Notes: generated by a model not told the origin, from the sequence alone. A stretch of DNA of 64,000 bases from CAYPNF01 sp964411985 (GCA_964411985.1 CAYPNF010000044.1:1-64000); one strand, 5' to 3'; counted from the first letter of the stretch, positions 1 through 9,706 are shown. A program made the numbers and translations.

Positions 1-60
1 GATCGAACCCCTGACCTCGTGAATGCCATTCACGCGCTCTCCCAACTGAGCTACGACCCC
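1..60 (-). tRNA. tRNA-Ala (GGC), 3' end cut by window edge
   Basis: Read on the minus strand from 60, the sequence folds as a tRNA. It has acceptor strand GGGGTCG, a D-arm containing AGCTCAGTTGGGAGAGC, an anticodon stem CGTGA/TCACG around loop ATGGCAT, and the start of a T-arm with GGTTCGATC. The anticodon is GGC, which reads alanine codons GCC and GCU. The 3' acceptor strand lies before base 1, so the gene is incomplete here. Confidence 0.93.
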
Positions 61-78
61 AGCCAGAAGTGGATGCGC

Positions 79-106
79 AGCTTAAGGGGCATCCCATCTT
101 TGTCAA
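79..106 (-). promoter_or_regulatory. Probable promoter of the tRNA-Ala gene
   Basis: On the minus strand a perfect -35 box TTGACA (106 to 101) is followed after 16 bases by TAAGCT (84 to 79), a partial match to a sigma-70 -10 box. The tRNA starts 19 bases beyond the -10 box. Position and the perfect -35 box support it; the spacer is one base short of ideal. Confidence 0.5.
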
Positions 107-172
107 CTCTTTTGCCTGCGATTTTTTTCTGAACACGAGTTCAACTTCTTCGCAACAAAGTGTTTCCTAACG

Positions 173-1300
173 TCATTTTTTCCCGGTCTGCCGACGGATG
201 TACTCCACCTCCTCAGAACGGTAAGCCGTCCCATCAGCTCGGAAAATGTCGTGAAACCAAACGGGAGGCTCAGAGTCGTAAGTTCTCGTCCAACTGTCCC
301 ATGGGTAAATCGTTTGCGTTTTCCCGGCGACGAAACCCCAGTTGTAGGCGCCGACCCTTTCGTTCTTCAGTAACCCCAGGACGGGAGAAAAGGTACTCTG
401 CTGAGGCCGAGCCATGTACTCCGTGCAGAGGATGGGGCGGTTATACCTTCGCAGATTCTCGATGCATTTTCTCATTTCATCGATAGGTCCGTAGTTGTGG
501 AAGGAGATCACATCCGAGGAATCCAGACACAGACGTTCCATGGGGCTCAGCTTCGCGGGATCGGCCCAGGTCCCCATCCAGACTCCGGCGGTCAAAGGCT
601 GGCGGACGCCCACCTCGCGAGCCCAGGCAAAGGTCTTCTGCAGCAACTGGAGCGAATACTCCGCCTTGTTGGCAGGCTCAAACCGGTCGTAAGCGGGACG
701 GTTGATGTTGTCGGGCTCGTTAAAGAGATCCCAGGCATCGATCCGAGAGTCGCTGCGGAACCGGCGCAGAACCCCCTGCACGTAGGGCTTCAAGCTGTCA
801 TGCAGCTCAGGATGGCTCAGGACGGCGAGGCCGGGCGACTGAACCCATCCGGAATTGTGAACGTGCGGACGAGGATCGCGCTGTTTGCCGAGCTTGGGAA
901 AGGGATCCCAGCAGGCGTCAAAGACCACGAACATCACCCCAATCTTGTGTTTGTGAGCTATCTTGAGAAAGACCTCCATACGGCTCAGAAACCCTTGTTG
1001 GTCTTGTTCCCATAGAAGGTTGTGAAGAAAGACGCGGACACTGGTGAAGCCGAGCGACTCCGCGTAGCCGAGCTCGCGGTCGATGCCGGCCGGGTCGAAG
1101 GTCTCGGCTTGCCACATCTCCAGTTGGTTGATGGCGGTACGAGGGGAGAAGTTGCAGCCGACGAGCCAACCGCGCTTGGCGTACCAGTCGTTGGCTTTCT
1201 TGGCAGGCCACGGCTCCTGGGAACCCGCATAAACACTCAAACAGAAAAGGGTCCATAGTTGAACCCCGCCTAGGCGAAGGATACGGAGAATAGAGGTCAT
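173..1300 (-). CDS. Secreted GH5-like (clan GH-A) glycoside hydrolase
   Basis: This 375-residue protein looks like a retaining glycoside hydrolase with a TIM-barrel fold, of the cellulase/mannanase type. Residues 1-27 look like a signal peptide (hydrophobic core around LWTLFCLSVYAGS), so it probably acts outside the cytoplasm. The candidate acid/base is Glu195 in DLFNEPDN at the end of strand 4. The candidate nucleophile is Glu294 in PILCTEYMAR at the end of strand 7. His268-Asn269 in ISFHNYGP fit the substrate-binding strand 6. It follows the GH2 gene by 65 bases on the same strand, so the two are probably co-transcribed. The substrate cannot be read from the sequence; beta-mannan, beta-glucan and xylan oligosaccharides are all plausible. 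The assignment to clan GH-A is firm; the family number is tentative. Confidence 0.85.
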   Translation of the reverse strand: MTSILRILRLGGVQLWTLFCLSVYAGSQEPWPAKKANDWYAKRGWLVGCNFSPRTAINQLEMWQAETFDPAGIDRELGYAESLGFTSVRVFLHNLLWEQDQQGFLSRMEVFLKIAHKHKIGVMFVVFDACWDPFPKLGKQRDPRPHVHNSGWVQSPGLAVLSHPELHDSLKPYVQGVLRRFRSDSRIDAWDLFNEPDNINRPAYDRFEPANKAEYSLQLLQKTFAWAREVGVRQPLTAGVWMGTWADPAKLSPMERLCLDSSDVISFHNYGPIDEMRKCIENLRRYNRPILCTEYMARPQQSTFSPVLGLLKNERVGAYNWGFVAGKTQTIYPWDSWTRTYDSEPPVWFHDIFRADGTAYRSEEVEYIRRQTGKK

Positions 1301-1365
1301 TTCTTGTTTCTGGTCAGGTTGATGGTTGATCTATGGCTGCACGGGCGTGCGATTGATTTCACGGT

Positions 1366-3615
1366 CTATCTATCGGGAAGGATCCTCATACCGACATCTA
1401 TGTACTGCCCGCCCATGGACTGATGGCAAAGCACCGCGAGCACGTTTCGTCCTGGCTGCAACACGGAGGTTAAGCTCGACGATAACGGGTAATCCTCATA
1501 GTCGGTTGTAAAGCCTGACTCCTCGAAGATCTTCGAGCCGTTCAGGAAGACTTCAACATCCTCGTCGTGATGCACACGCAAGACCAACTTCCCGGACGGC
1601 GGAGCGTTCAGTTCGAATTCGCGCCGGAGCCAAATCTCCGCACTCCTCCATTCGGTCCCAACTCTGGCCCCCGGTGTTGGGGCCGCTCCGAAGCCGGCTC
1701 CTCCGTGGGGCCAGCTGCGATCATCGAAGTCGGCCTGGCTCCACCCCCCGGAAGGAGCCACGGTAGTATACCGCCAGATATTCGAGCCCATCTCTGCCGT
1801 CGGGAGAAGGACCACTCCTTCCACCTGGGGCGCCCGGTACTTACCCTGAATGGCGCTCCGGGCTCTATTGAGATCAACCTTGATTAAACTGCGGTCGTAG
1901 GTCATGAGTCCGTTGCACTCAGTTTCGACATCGGTGATCTGGGTGTAAACCACTCCGCTTAAGCCCGGATCATTCTTGAGTTCCCAGGCCTTGCCAAACA
2001 AGTATACAAATTGGCCAGTCAATTGACTCTGGCTGGCAGTCGTACGGTATCCCCAGGCCTTCGGGGACCACTGATGCCCCTCGATCCCGAGTCCCAAACC
2101 TCCAAACTCGCCCAGCACGGAAGCACGTGTCGGCTCCGGAGGCAGCGCGGTTGGCCCTGGATAGCTGTGCTGATCGATAACGTCACCGACCTTCTGGTCG
2201 GTCCATCCGCTGGCGTTACTCACCAAACGTGAGGGATCCAACGTCTTCACCCACTTGGTGAGGCGCTCCGTATCGTACTGTCCCCACCCTTCGTTAAACA
2301 GAATCCACATGACGATGGAGGGATGGTTCCATCTGCCCTGGATCATGGCACGCAGTTCGATCTCAAATTGGCGTCGCGATTCTCTGGTGAGGTTGTGACC
2401 ACTAGGCATGTCCTGCCACACGAGGAGCCCCAGCCGGTCGCACCAATAGTACCACCGATCCGGTTCGACCTTGACGTGCTTGCGAGCCATATTGAATCCA
2501 AACCGTTTCATGACCTCGACGTCATATCGCAGGGCCTCATCACTTGGTGCCGTGTATAGACCGTCTGGCCAGAATCCCTGGTCCAGCGTGCCGACGTGGA
2601 AGAGGAACTGGCCGTTGAGCAGGATCCGGGGTTTGCCCGTACCATCCCTGCCAATCTCGACCTTCCGCATGCCGAAGTAGCTCTGGACCTCGTCGAGGAT
2701 CCCCCCCTGCCCCATCAGCCGCACGGTAAGGTCGTAAAGAAAGGGGTGGTCGGGTGTCCATAAGGAGGCTTGGGGGATGGGCACTACAAAGCCCTCCTTC
2801 GCCGCTCCTCGGAGGCGGGACACGAGCTGCCCCCCCGCCTTGACCAGGATCTCTGCCTCTGTATTGGCAGGATCTTCCCCCGTTAGGACACGTAGCCTCA
2901 ATTCACTTCGCTCGATATCCGGAGTGAGCAAGAGTGACTCGATGCACTCCCTGGGGATGGGCTCAAGCCATACGGTTTGCCAGATGCCGGAAGTGGCGGT
3001 GTAGAAGATGCCCTCGGGCCTGCGTGATTGTTTACCTCGAGGTTGTCCTCCTGCTTCTGTAGGGTCCCGCACAGCGACCTCGAGGCTTTGCGGGCCCTGA
3101 GTTCGAAGGAACTCGGTAATGTCAAAAGAGAAACCGTCGTATCCCCCACGATGAATACCCAGCTCAGATCCGTTCACGCTTACCCTGGCCTGCCAATCCA
3201 CAGCCCCGAAGTGGAGCCGGACCCTCCTTCCCACCCAAGATTTGGGAACCTCGAAGTCACGCTGATACCACAGCGTGCTGGAAGACTCCAGGTTTGTTTG
3301 GACTCCCGAGAGGGCCGACTCCAGCGGAAATGGTACCAGGATCTGGCCGCTGTAGGTTTGCGGGCGAGCCTTATCGCTTGCGGTAATGGCGTAGTTCCAT
3401 GGGCCGTTCAAACTAAGCCAGTCAGCCCGCACCAACTGGGGACGCGGGTACTCGGGCTGAGCCATATCTGACAACGCCCCGGCAGCCCAACGAGTGGCCA
3501 TGGGACGGGAGCTAGAGGGCCCCGTCCCTCCCTCCAAGGTAAGGGCAAAAAGGACAGCAACCAGCACCCGGGGTAACCGGGCACCAGTCCAGTCAGTCCT
3601 TGCTCTTGCCGTCAT
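1366..3615 (-). CDS. Secreted GH2-type beta-glycosidase
   Basis: A 749-residue protein of the beta-galactosidase/beta-glucuronidase family GH2. The order is a signal peptide (LPRVLVAVLFALTLEGG), a sugar-binding jelly roll beginning near LVRADWLSLNGPW, an Ig-like sandwich, and a TIM barrel. The barrel carries the expected acid/base Glu near residue 441 (ILFNEGWGQYD) and nucleophile Glu near 503 (LGEFGG). A further C-terminal beta domain contains VEVFLNGSKIF, resembling a second carbohydrate-binding jelly roll. I chose the ATG at 3615 because it directly precedes the signal peptide. It overlaps the 3' end of the prepilin-like gene by 23 bases, which suggests translational coupling. A longer in-frame start at 3807 would lie deep inside that gene and add nonsensical sequence. 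Exact sugar specificity is unknown. Confidence 0.88.
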   Translation of the reverse strand: MTARARTDWTGARLPRVLVAVLFALTLEGGTGPSSSRPMATRWAAGALSDMAQPEYPRPQLVRADWLSLNGPWNYAITASDKARPQTYSGQILVPFPLESALSGVQTNLESSSTLWYQRDFEVPKSWVGRRVRLHFGAVDWQARVSVNGSELGIHRGGYDGFSFDITEFLRTQGPQSLEVAVRDPTEAGGQPRGKQSRRPEGIFYTATSGIWQTVWLEPIPRECIESLLLTPDIERSELRLRVLTGEDPANTEAEILVKAGGQLVSRLRGAAKEGFVVPIPQASLWTPDHPFLYDLTVRLMGQGGILDEVQSYFGMRKVEIGRDGTGKPRILLNGQFLFHVGTLDQGFWPDGLYTAPSDEALRYDVEVMKRFGFNMARKHVKVEPDRWYYWCDRLGLLVWQDMPSGHNLTRESRRQFEIELRAMIQGRWNHPSIVMWILFNEGWGQYDTERLTKWVKTLDPSRLVSNASGWTDQKVGDVIDQHSYPGPTALPPEPTRASVLGEFGGLGLGIEGHQWSPKAWGYRTTASQSQLTGQFVYLFGKAWELKNDPGLSGVVYTQITDVETECNGLMTYDRSLIKVDLNRARSAIQGKYRAPQVEGVVLLPTAEMGSNIWRYTTVAPSGGWSQADFDDRSWPHGGAGFGAAPTPGARVGTEWRSAEIWLRREFELNAPPSGKLVLRVHHDEDVEVFLNGSKIFEESGFTTDYEDYPLSSSLTSVLQPGRNVLAVLCHQSMGGQYIDVGMRILPDR

Positions 3616-4387
3616 CGCCAGTCCAGGTAAACTCCGGATGGGGCAGGTTATCGTTATTCCATCGCTTTCGCCAAGTCTCAGATTTTGGGTTGACCACATC
3701 CGCTCGCTTCGCCGACTCAGCATGCCCATCCGCAAACATGATAACGCAGCGCCCATTGTGCCGTTTGGCAGGCCACTGATCGGACTGTTTGGCATCGATG
3801 TTTCCATCCCAAGATCGATCGGATTTGCTATCGGCCAGCATGATCATATTCGCTGGAGCGGCAACGCGGCTCTCCGGCATCTCTGGCTGGCCGGGAGGGT
3901 TGACGTCACCCCCAAGTCCAAGCTGCGAACCCACATCCGAGGTCACATTCCCCAATCCCCAGTCGTTGTACCCGTAGCTGAAGCCAACGCCATTCCCTGA
4001 GGCGGCCAGGAAGTCGATCTTCCCATTCAAGGATTTGTTCGCATTGGTATCCCAGCGAAACTCAGGCTTGTTTGCAGCACAAAAAAACGAGGCTCGATTC
4101 GTGCCCATCTGGGAGAAGAGGCGAAGCGGCCAGACGTAGTAGAATTCAGGGACCTTGATGCAGCCCGGATAACGTTGGTACTCATTCAGGTACATGATCT
4201 GAGCCAAGCCGATCTGTCTCAGATTGTTAATGCAACTGGTTTGGTGCGCTTTCGACTTCGCTTTGGCTAAGGCAGGCAGAAGCAAGCCAGCCAGGATCGC
4301 GATAATGGCAATCACCACCAACAGCTCGATGAGGGTAAAGGCGGCTCTGTAAGGCTTGGGTACAAGCACTTGTCTTGCAGGTCTCAT
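3593..4387 (-). CDS. Prepilin-like protein with N-methylation motif and H-X9-DG tail
   Basis: The 264-residue protein opens with a short basic leader and the class III signal AFTLIELLVVIAIIAILAG. It is cut before Phe and methylated by prepilin peptidase in known type II secretion and type IV pilus pseudopilins. The rest is a soluble domain with an invariant NNLRQIGLAQ helix. Near the C terminus it has His-Asn-Gly followed by FADG, matching the prepilin-type processing-associated H-X9-DG domain that is greatly expanded in Verrucomicrobiota and Planctomycetota. The ATG at 4387 is preferred to one at 4417; both precede the leader. It heads the run with the GH2 and GH5 genes, so it may be exported with, or hold, that hydrolytic system at the surface. 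That link is inference. Confidence 0.87.
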   Translation of the reverse strand: MRPARQVLVPKPYRAAFTLIELLVVIAIIAILAGLLLPALAKAKSKAHQTSCINNLRQIGLAQIMYLNEYQRYPGCIKVPEFYYVWPLRLFSQMGTNRASFFCAANKPEFRWDTNANKSLNGKIDFLAASGNGVGFSYGYNDWGLGNVTSDVGSQLGLGGDVNPPGQPEMPESRVAAPANMIMLADSKSDRSWDGNIDAKQSDQWPAKRHNGRCVIMFADGHAESAKRADVVNPKSETWRKRWNNDNLPHPEFTWTGDDGKSKD

Positions 4388-4521
4388 AGGTAAGTCAGGT
4401 TCATGCAACCAAGGCATCAACCCAAGTGGTGTCTGCCTGTTGCTATCTGGGCAGCATTATAACGACAGCCCCAAGGCTGTAATGTCGCATAAAGTGGCGA
4501 CGCGAATAGAACGGGACTCTC

Positions 4522-5154
4522 CTACCTAGCCATGTACTTGGCTACGGCCTCCGTGCGGGACTGAACATGGAGTTTCTCGTAGATCCTGCGGACATACGTG
4601 CGAATCGTGTCAATGCTAATGGATTTTTCATGACCTATCTGTTTGTACGTCAGTCCTTTAGCTAACGATTCCAAGACCTCCCTCTCTCGCTGGGACAAAA
4701 CACTGTTGGGCTTGCAGGGAGTTGGCGGACGTTGGAAAGACTCGACGACTTTCCTGGCGATCGGAGCGGACATGGGAGATCCCCCGTGGTAGACCTCGCG
4801 GATGGCTTCAAGCAGTTTTGGAGGTGGGAACCTCTTGAGCAAGTACCCACTCGCACCCGCTTCGAGGGCGTTGAAGATGAGCTCTGTATCCTCGAACACC
4901 GTCAACATGAGGATCTGAACGCTTGGGACTGCGGCCTTGAGTAGCCGAGCACACTCGATGCCGCTCATGGTGGGAAGCTTGATGTCCATGAGGACAACAT
5001 CCGGAGGGTTCCCGGGTATGGTAGCGAGGGCGGCTTCAGCGTTAGCGCACACTCCAATACAGCGAAAGCCGGGCGCTGAATTGACGTACTTCTGAATGCT
5101 CTCCTGGAGACCGGGATCGTCTTCGACCATGGAAACTCGGATCGTGGTGCTCAT
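4522..5154 (-). CDS. NarL/LuxR-type response regulator
   Basis: A 210-residue cytoplasmic regulator with a receiver domain (residues about 5-120) and a LuxR-type helix-turn-helix. The acidic pocket is in MVEDD, the phospho-acceptor is Asp57 in VVLMDIKLP, and the conserved Lys falls in LLKRFPP. The HTH spans roughly 147-208, with LSQREREVLESLAKG followed by the recognition region SIDTIRTYVRRI. The start at 5154 gives the canonical receiver beginning. It lies 7 bases after the propeller sensor kinase gene on the same strand, so the two form one operon and almost certainly a cognate pair. Nearby glycosidase genes are the obvious candidate targets, but no operator is defined. Confidence 0.93.
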   Translation of the reverse strand: MSTTIRVSMVEDDPGLQESIQKYVNSAPGFRCIGVCANAEAALATIPGNPPDVVLMDIKLPTMSGIECARLLKAAVPSVQILMLTVFEDTELIFNALEAGASGYLLKRFPPPKLLEAIREVYHGGSPMSAPIARKVVESFQRPPTPCKPNSVLSQREREVLESLAKGLTYKQIGHEKSISIDTIRTYVRRIYEKLHVQSRTEAVAKYMAR

Positions 5155-5161
5155 GTTTGTT

Positions 5162-8100
5162 TCAGGATTGAGGATGGGGTATTGAAAGTTGAACGCACGT
5201 CCCACTGCCTGGGCGGCTGCCGATGCTGCAAGTCCCCCCAATGAGCTGCAATCTGGCCTCCATGTTCTTAAGCCCGTTGGACTGAATGGAACCCGAAGAA
5301 CTTGCTCGACTCCCGTCCGGGGCAACGCCAAAACCGCACCCATCATCTGTAACCTCTATTTGGAAAGCGCCCTCACGCACCCGCATCCAGACTCGCACGT
5401 GGGTGGCCTTCGAGTGGCGAAGGCTATTGCTGAGGGCTTCTTCAAAAGCCAGAAAAAGGTTGTGGCGGGTCTCCGAGGACATTGACTGGTGAGGCAGCTG
5501 AGCCTGGATGTTGAGTTGACACTCCACCTCCGTACCTTGGAAGTATTCGGTAGCATATTGCGCCAAATAGGCAGCGAGATGCTCCAGAGTGTCGTTCTTG
5601 GGGTTCACGGCCCAAACGATTTCATCCAGCGCCTTGAGTAAATCACGAGAAGTCTGGGCAATGGATTCGACCTGCTCGGAAGCCTTGTGGTCCTGCGCAG
5701 CCAACTCACTCAAAAAGGAGATCCTCGTCAATTTGGCCCCAATCTCGTCGTGCATGTCCTGCGCAATCCGAGTCCGCTCACGCTCCAGTGCGCGTTGCTG
5801 CTCCGCTCTCCGCAACTTCTCACCCAGTCGCCGCACGGAAACAAAACGCACCATCCCAACCAGAGCGCCCACAATGACCAGGGTGCTTCCAGCCAGGAAC
5901 CATCCCTGACGCCAAACGGGTGCCATCACTCGGATGGGCATGGAGGTACTGGTCTGGCTCCACACACCGTCACTGTTGCACGCAGTGACACGGAACACAT
6001 AATGACCGTCAGGCAATCGACTAAACCGAGCCTCACGAGAGGGCCCCGCTTCCTGCCAATCCTGATCCAAACCGTCGATGCGGTATCGGAATTGCATTCG
6101 CCACGGAGCTACAAAACTGGGCGCGGTATAGTGAATCTCCAGGCTGCGACTTCCGGGCGGGATTTCAAGCAGATCAGGACTGCTCCCGGAAAAGGAGTGT
6201 CTGCGGATCACTTTTCCATCCAGGACGATCGATTCCACTAGCACGATCGGAGTGTTGGTGGCAAAGACGAAGATAGAGGGATCCACGCACACGACTCCCT
6301 CTGATGCCGCAAACCACAGCTTCCCGTCACCCGTTCGCAGTGAGGAAGGCCAGCCACCCCCGAACCGAACCGTTGAGATCCCATCTTCCTTCCCTAAAAC
6401 ATAAGCCTGGATCGGGGAGTTCTCCGCCAGAAAACCCTCGACGTGCTGTTTTGGCAACCGGGCCAGCCCCTTGCCAGTAGCTACCCAGAAATTGCCGGAG
6501 GAGTCCTCTTGAATCTGGGTGACGTTGTCGTCGGGCAACCCCGATTGCCGATTCAACATCTGCACCTGCCCATGGGCCAAAATCGCCACCCCCATTCGCG
6601 AGGTCCCGACCCACAGCCGCTCCCGGCTGTCCCGAAGGAGTGATCGGATGGACTGCTCTCCCAGGAGTGAAGCTTCGCGCACTGGGCCAAATCGCCCTTG
6701 GACAAAGGAGAAAAGACCGTGCCCTTCAAACGCCGCCCACACCACCTCGTTCGATTCAGCGAGTAGGCAAGTAACCGGTGTCGTTGGGAGGCCTTGTTTG
6801 CCCCCGAAGGTCGTCCACTGGTCCTTCATCAATCTTTGAACATATCCTCCTACGGTGCCGATCCAGAGGGCACCGGAGGCTTCCACGGACAAGGCCGAAA
6901 TCGCCGAGTCGGTCAACCCCTGGAGGGACCTCCGTTGCTGCAAGCCCGTCGGCTTGAGCGTCCAAAGCCCCGCCCCCCAAGAGCCAATCCAAAGTCCCGT
7001 GCTCTGCTCGGAACACAAGCTCCAAACGCAGTCGGCCCCTTCCCGCGAAGCTGGCCATGGATATGCCGAGAAACTCCCCTGCTGCAGCCTCCACAACCCA
7101 GCCCCGTCGGTCCCAATCCATAGGGCCCCCGAGGGATCCTCGGCCAAAGCTGTGGCGGGGGCCGAAGGCAGAACGCTGCCCGATTTATGGAAGGTAGCAC
7201 GCGTCCGCCGTACTTTCAGCAGTCCCTCTCCGTTGCTCCCCAACCAGAGATTACCTTCGCGATCCTGGAAGAGGCACCGAACATCACTCAGCGCAGGATG
7301 GTCAGGCAAGGGAAGAGGATTGAACTTACCGTCGCGAAAGTAGAATAGCCCGCGGCCACTGGTGGCAATCCAGAGCTCTCCATCTTGGTCTTCATAGATA
7401 GTCCAGACGCGGGAAGAGGAGGGTTCGACGGCGCCGAAGTAGTTGAAACGTCGTTCTTCACTCAGGTTGAGCAGGAAAGTGTCGCCATAGGCCCACAGCT
7501 GCCTTCGCCGGTCCTCGTACACTCCAAGGTACTCCGGGCTTCGGCTGGAAGCATTATCCCCCATTTCGGAAGGCATAAGTTGACCGGCTCCTCTTATGCG
7601 GCAGACGCCTTTGCGGGTCGCCACCCATACGGAGCCACCCTGGCCAATATGCACCCCGGTTACAGTTGGATGCATGAGACCCTCCTTCGGACCATATCGT
7701 TCCACAATCCCATCCTGCATCCGGAACAATCCGTCGTCGGTACCCACCCACAGCGCCCCAATCGGGTCCTCTGCAATGGCAGAGACATTGCGAACACTCA
7801 GTTCCACGGCAGCGGGCACGGTCTGCAGCTGGCTATCCTCCAGCCGGAACAATCCCGAAGTCCGCGTTCCGACCCAAAGAGTTCCGCGTCGATCCTGGCA
7901 CAGTGCGCTCACGTGGATGGGCACATAGGGAGATACCGAGGCGGGCGGAACGACCACAAAGCGAACTCCATCAAATCGGGCCAGGCCAGCACCGGTGCCC
8001 ACCCAGATGTATCCCTCGGAACTCTGCAGGATCGCGCTCACCGTGTTGTCTGGGAGCCCGTCCTCCGTACGCCAGATGCCGAGCGCAAACTCGTCCGGCG

Positions 8101-8248
8101 CTAACGGAGCAGACAACAACCCCCCGGCCACCAGGGTAGGCGTTTGGCTCATGTGCGCAGCCAGCCCCAACGCCCAAAGGACGACGCCCAAGGAACGCCT
8201 TAGGCCTCCAGCCTGAAATCTTAGCAACGCTTTGACTGGACCGGTCAT
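5162..8248 (-). CDS. Beta-propeller sensor histidine kinase (Reg_prop, Y_Y_Y, HisKA_3)
   Basis: A 1028-residue membrane sensor. After a signal/anchor region, residues about 45-660 contain many propeller blades recognisable by WVGT/LWIGT-type repeats (GYIWVGTGAGLARFDG, LWVGTDDGLFR). These form the periplasmic ligand domain seen in hybrid two-component systems for polysaccharides. A Y_Y_Y Ig-like domain follows (FRYRIDGLDQDWQEAG). One membrane segment lies near 780-800 (WFLAGSTLVIVGALVGMV). A HisKA_3 dimerisation helix follows, with the phospho-accepting His near 833 in AQDMHDEIGAKL, then an ATPase domain with EEALSNSLRHS, DDGCGFG and GLKNMEARL. Unlike Bacteroides hybrid systems it lacks its own receiver and AraC domain; the regulator is the separate downstream gene. 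The start at 8248 is chosen because it begins the hydrophobic leader. Confidence 0.92.
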   Translation of the reverse strand: MTGPVKALLRFQAGGLRRSLGVVLWALGLAAHMSQTPTLVAGGLLSAPLAPDEFALGIWRTEDGLPDNTVSAILQSSEGYIWVGTGAGLARFDGVRFVVVPPASVSPYVPIHVSALCQDRRGTLWVGTRTSGLFRLEDSQLQTVPAAVELSVRNVSAIAEDPIGALWVGTDDGLFRMQDGIVERYGPKEGLMHPTVTGVHIGQGGSVWVATRKGVCRIRGAGQLMPSEMGDNASSRSPEYLGVYEDRRRQLWAYGDTFLLNLSEERRFNYFGAVEPSSSRVWTIYEDQDGELWIATSGRGLFYFRDGKFNPLPLPDHPALSDVRCLFQDREGNLWLGSNGEGLLKVRRTRATFHKSGSVLPSAPATALAEDPSGALWIGTDGAGLWRLQQGSFSAYPWPASREGADCVWSLCSEQSTGLWIGSWGAGLWTLKPTGLQQRRSLQGLTDSAISALSVEASGALWIGTVGGYVQRLMKDQWTTFGGKQGLPTTPVTCLLAESNEVVWAAFEGHGLFSFVQGRFGPVREASLLGEQSIRSLLRDSRERLWVGTSRMGVAILAHGQVQMLNRQSGLPDDNVTQIQEDSSGNFWVATGKGLARLPKQHVEGFLAENSPIQAYVLGKEDGISTVRFGGGWPSSLRTGDGKLWFAASEGVVCVDPSIFVFATNTPIVLVESIVLDGKVIRRHSFSGSSPDLLEIPPGSRSLEIHYTAPSFVAPWRMQFRYRIDGLDQDWQEAGPSREARFSRLPDGHYVFRVTACNSDGVWSQTSTSMPIRVMAPVWRQGWFLAGSTLVIVGALVGMVRFVSVRRLGEKLRRAEQQRALERERTRIAQDMHDEIGAKLTRISFLSELAAQDHKASEQVESIAQTSRDLLKALDEIVWAVNPKNDTLEHLAAYLAQYATEYFQGTEVECQLNIQAQLPHQSMSSETRHNLFLAFEEALSNSLRHSKATHVRVWMRVREGAFQIEVTDDGCGFGVAPDGSRASSSGSIQSNGLKNMEARLQLIGGTCSIGSRPGSGTCVQLSIPHPQS

Positions 8249-8359
8249 TGGGCGAAAGTAACCACGGTTTTTCCTGGATTCTGGCCCCATACACCCCCAA
8301 AAGCAAATGGAGTTGATGTTGGCATGCCCGACCGGTACAACCTTGGGGCAGCACATCCT

Positions 8360-9706
8360 ATGTACCGACGTTTCTCCTTGATCCTCCTGGCGTGGCTCGT
8401 TTCGACCTGGGAGGTCGCACATTCTTCACCCACGCAAGCGGCGACCTCAACGCAAGGGGGTTCTAAGGTCGAGTTGGCCCGAGCCATCCTCGCGGACGAG
8501 AATCTTGACCGGGTCTTCCAGCAAGCAAAAGCCCTGCTGGGAACTGGGTTTTCGGCCGGAAGTTCCTATGGGGAAGTCTGGATTCGAGACCTCAACACCT
8601 TCATTGAAATGTCGCTGCAGGTCAACGACCCCGCTCTCATCCGCCGGAATCTGCTCACTTTCTTCAAATTCCAGGCGGACGATGGCAACATCGTCGACGG
8701 TTTCATCCCGGAATCCAAAGCCGGTGTCGGCTATAAGTATCGACGATCCCTCCTAGCCCCGGGGCTGCTGGCCCACAAGAACACGGTGGAGACGGATCAA
8801 GAAACCTCGCTGATTCAGGCAATCGCACGCTATATTCGGGTCACAGGCGACCGTTCGATCCTCGAGGAGGAGGTGGGTGGAATGCGGGTTCGAAAGCGGA
8901 TCGAGAAGGCCATGGATTATCTGCTCCAGGAGCGTTTCGAACCCAAGTACGGTCTGCTCTGGGGCGCGACCACCGCAGACTGGGGAGACGTCCAACCCGA
9001 GCACGACTGGGGGGTCGAGCTGGACGAGCATTCGCACCGAGCCATCGACATCTATGACAACGCCATGTTCCTGGTGGCAGTGAACGACTATGTGACCACA
9101 TTGGCCGACAGCCGTGCGAACCGGACAAAATGGTCGCGGGTCCGAAAAGCAATCCACAAGAATGCGCGCAAACACCTCTGGGACGCAAAGGGGCAGAAAT
9201 TCCGGCCGCATCTCTATCTGGCAGGCTCGCCTTTCCCCCCCTCTTTCGATGAATCGTCGGTCTACTACCACGGAGGCACGGCGATTGCCATCGAAGCGGG
9301 CCTGCTGTCCCAGGCTGAAATCAAGAGCTCACTGGCTCAGATGAGACAAAACGTGATCAACGCGAAGGCAAGCTCGATCGGGCTCACCCTCTACCCGACC
9401 TACCCTGACGGGACATTTAAGAACCGATCCATGGGGCCCTACTCCTATCAGAATGGCGGCGACTGGTGTTGGTTCGGCGGACGGATGGTACAGCAGCTTG
9501 CCGCGCATGGACTCTACGCTGAGGCTTACGACGAGCTTCGCCCCATGGTAAACCGCGTGGTGAAGCACGCCGGCTTCTACGAATGGTGGACGCCAGACAA
9601 CCAACCCCGCGGATCAGGCCAGTTTCGCGGGTCGGCCGGTGTCCTCGGCAAAGCGATCCTTATGCTCCGGACGTGGGCTGAACGGACGGTGAACGACCAG
9701 AAGTAG
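8360..9706 (+). CDS. Secreted six-hairpin (alpha/alpha)6 glycosidase-like protein
   Basis: A 448-residue protein with a signal peptide (MYRRFSLILLAWLVSTWEVA) and features of the six-hairpin glycosidase superfamily: YGEVWIRDLNTFIE near the start of the barrel, ETDQETSLIQAIARYI, and GGDWCWFGGRMVQQL. These Trp/Asp-rich segments resemble amylo-alpha-1,6-glucosidase and GH15/GH37/GH63-type enzymes, which invert at alpha- or beta-linked glucosides. No family number is assigned. It is divergent from the propeller kinase gene, with 111 bases between the starts, a natural site for shared control by the adjacent regulator. The ATG at 8360 is preferred because it begins the signal peptide; an earlier in-frame start at 8324 would add a polar extension. 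Confidence 0.75.
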   Translation: MYRRFSLILLAWLVSTWEVAHSSPTQAATSTQGGSKVELARAILADENLDRVFQQAKALLGTGFSAGSSYGEVWIRDLNTFIEMSLQVNDPALIRRNLLTFFKFQADDGNIVDGFIPESKAGVGYKYRRSLLAPGLLAHKNTVETDQETSLIQAIARYIRVTGDRSILEEEVGGMRVRKRIEKAMDYLLQERFEPKYGLLWGATTADWGDVQPEHDWGVELDEHSHRAIDIYDNAMFLVAVNDYVTTLADSRANRTKWSRVRKAIHKNARKHLWDAKGQKFRPHLYLAGSPFPPSFDESSVYYHGGTAIAIEAGLLSQAEIKSSLAQMRQNVINAKASSIGLTLYPTYPDGTFKNRSMGPYSYQNGGDWCWFGGRMVQQLAAHGLYAEAYDELRPMVNRVVKHAGFYEWWTPDNQPRGSGQFRGSAGVLGKAILMLRTWAERTVNDQK

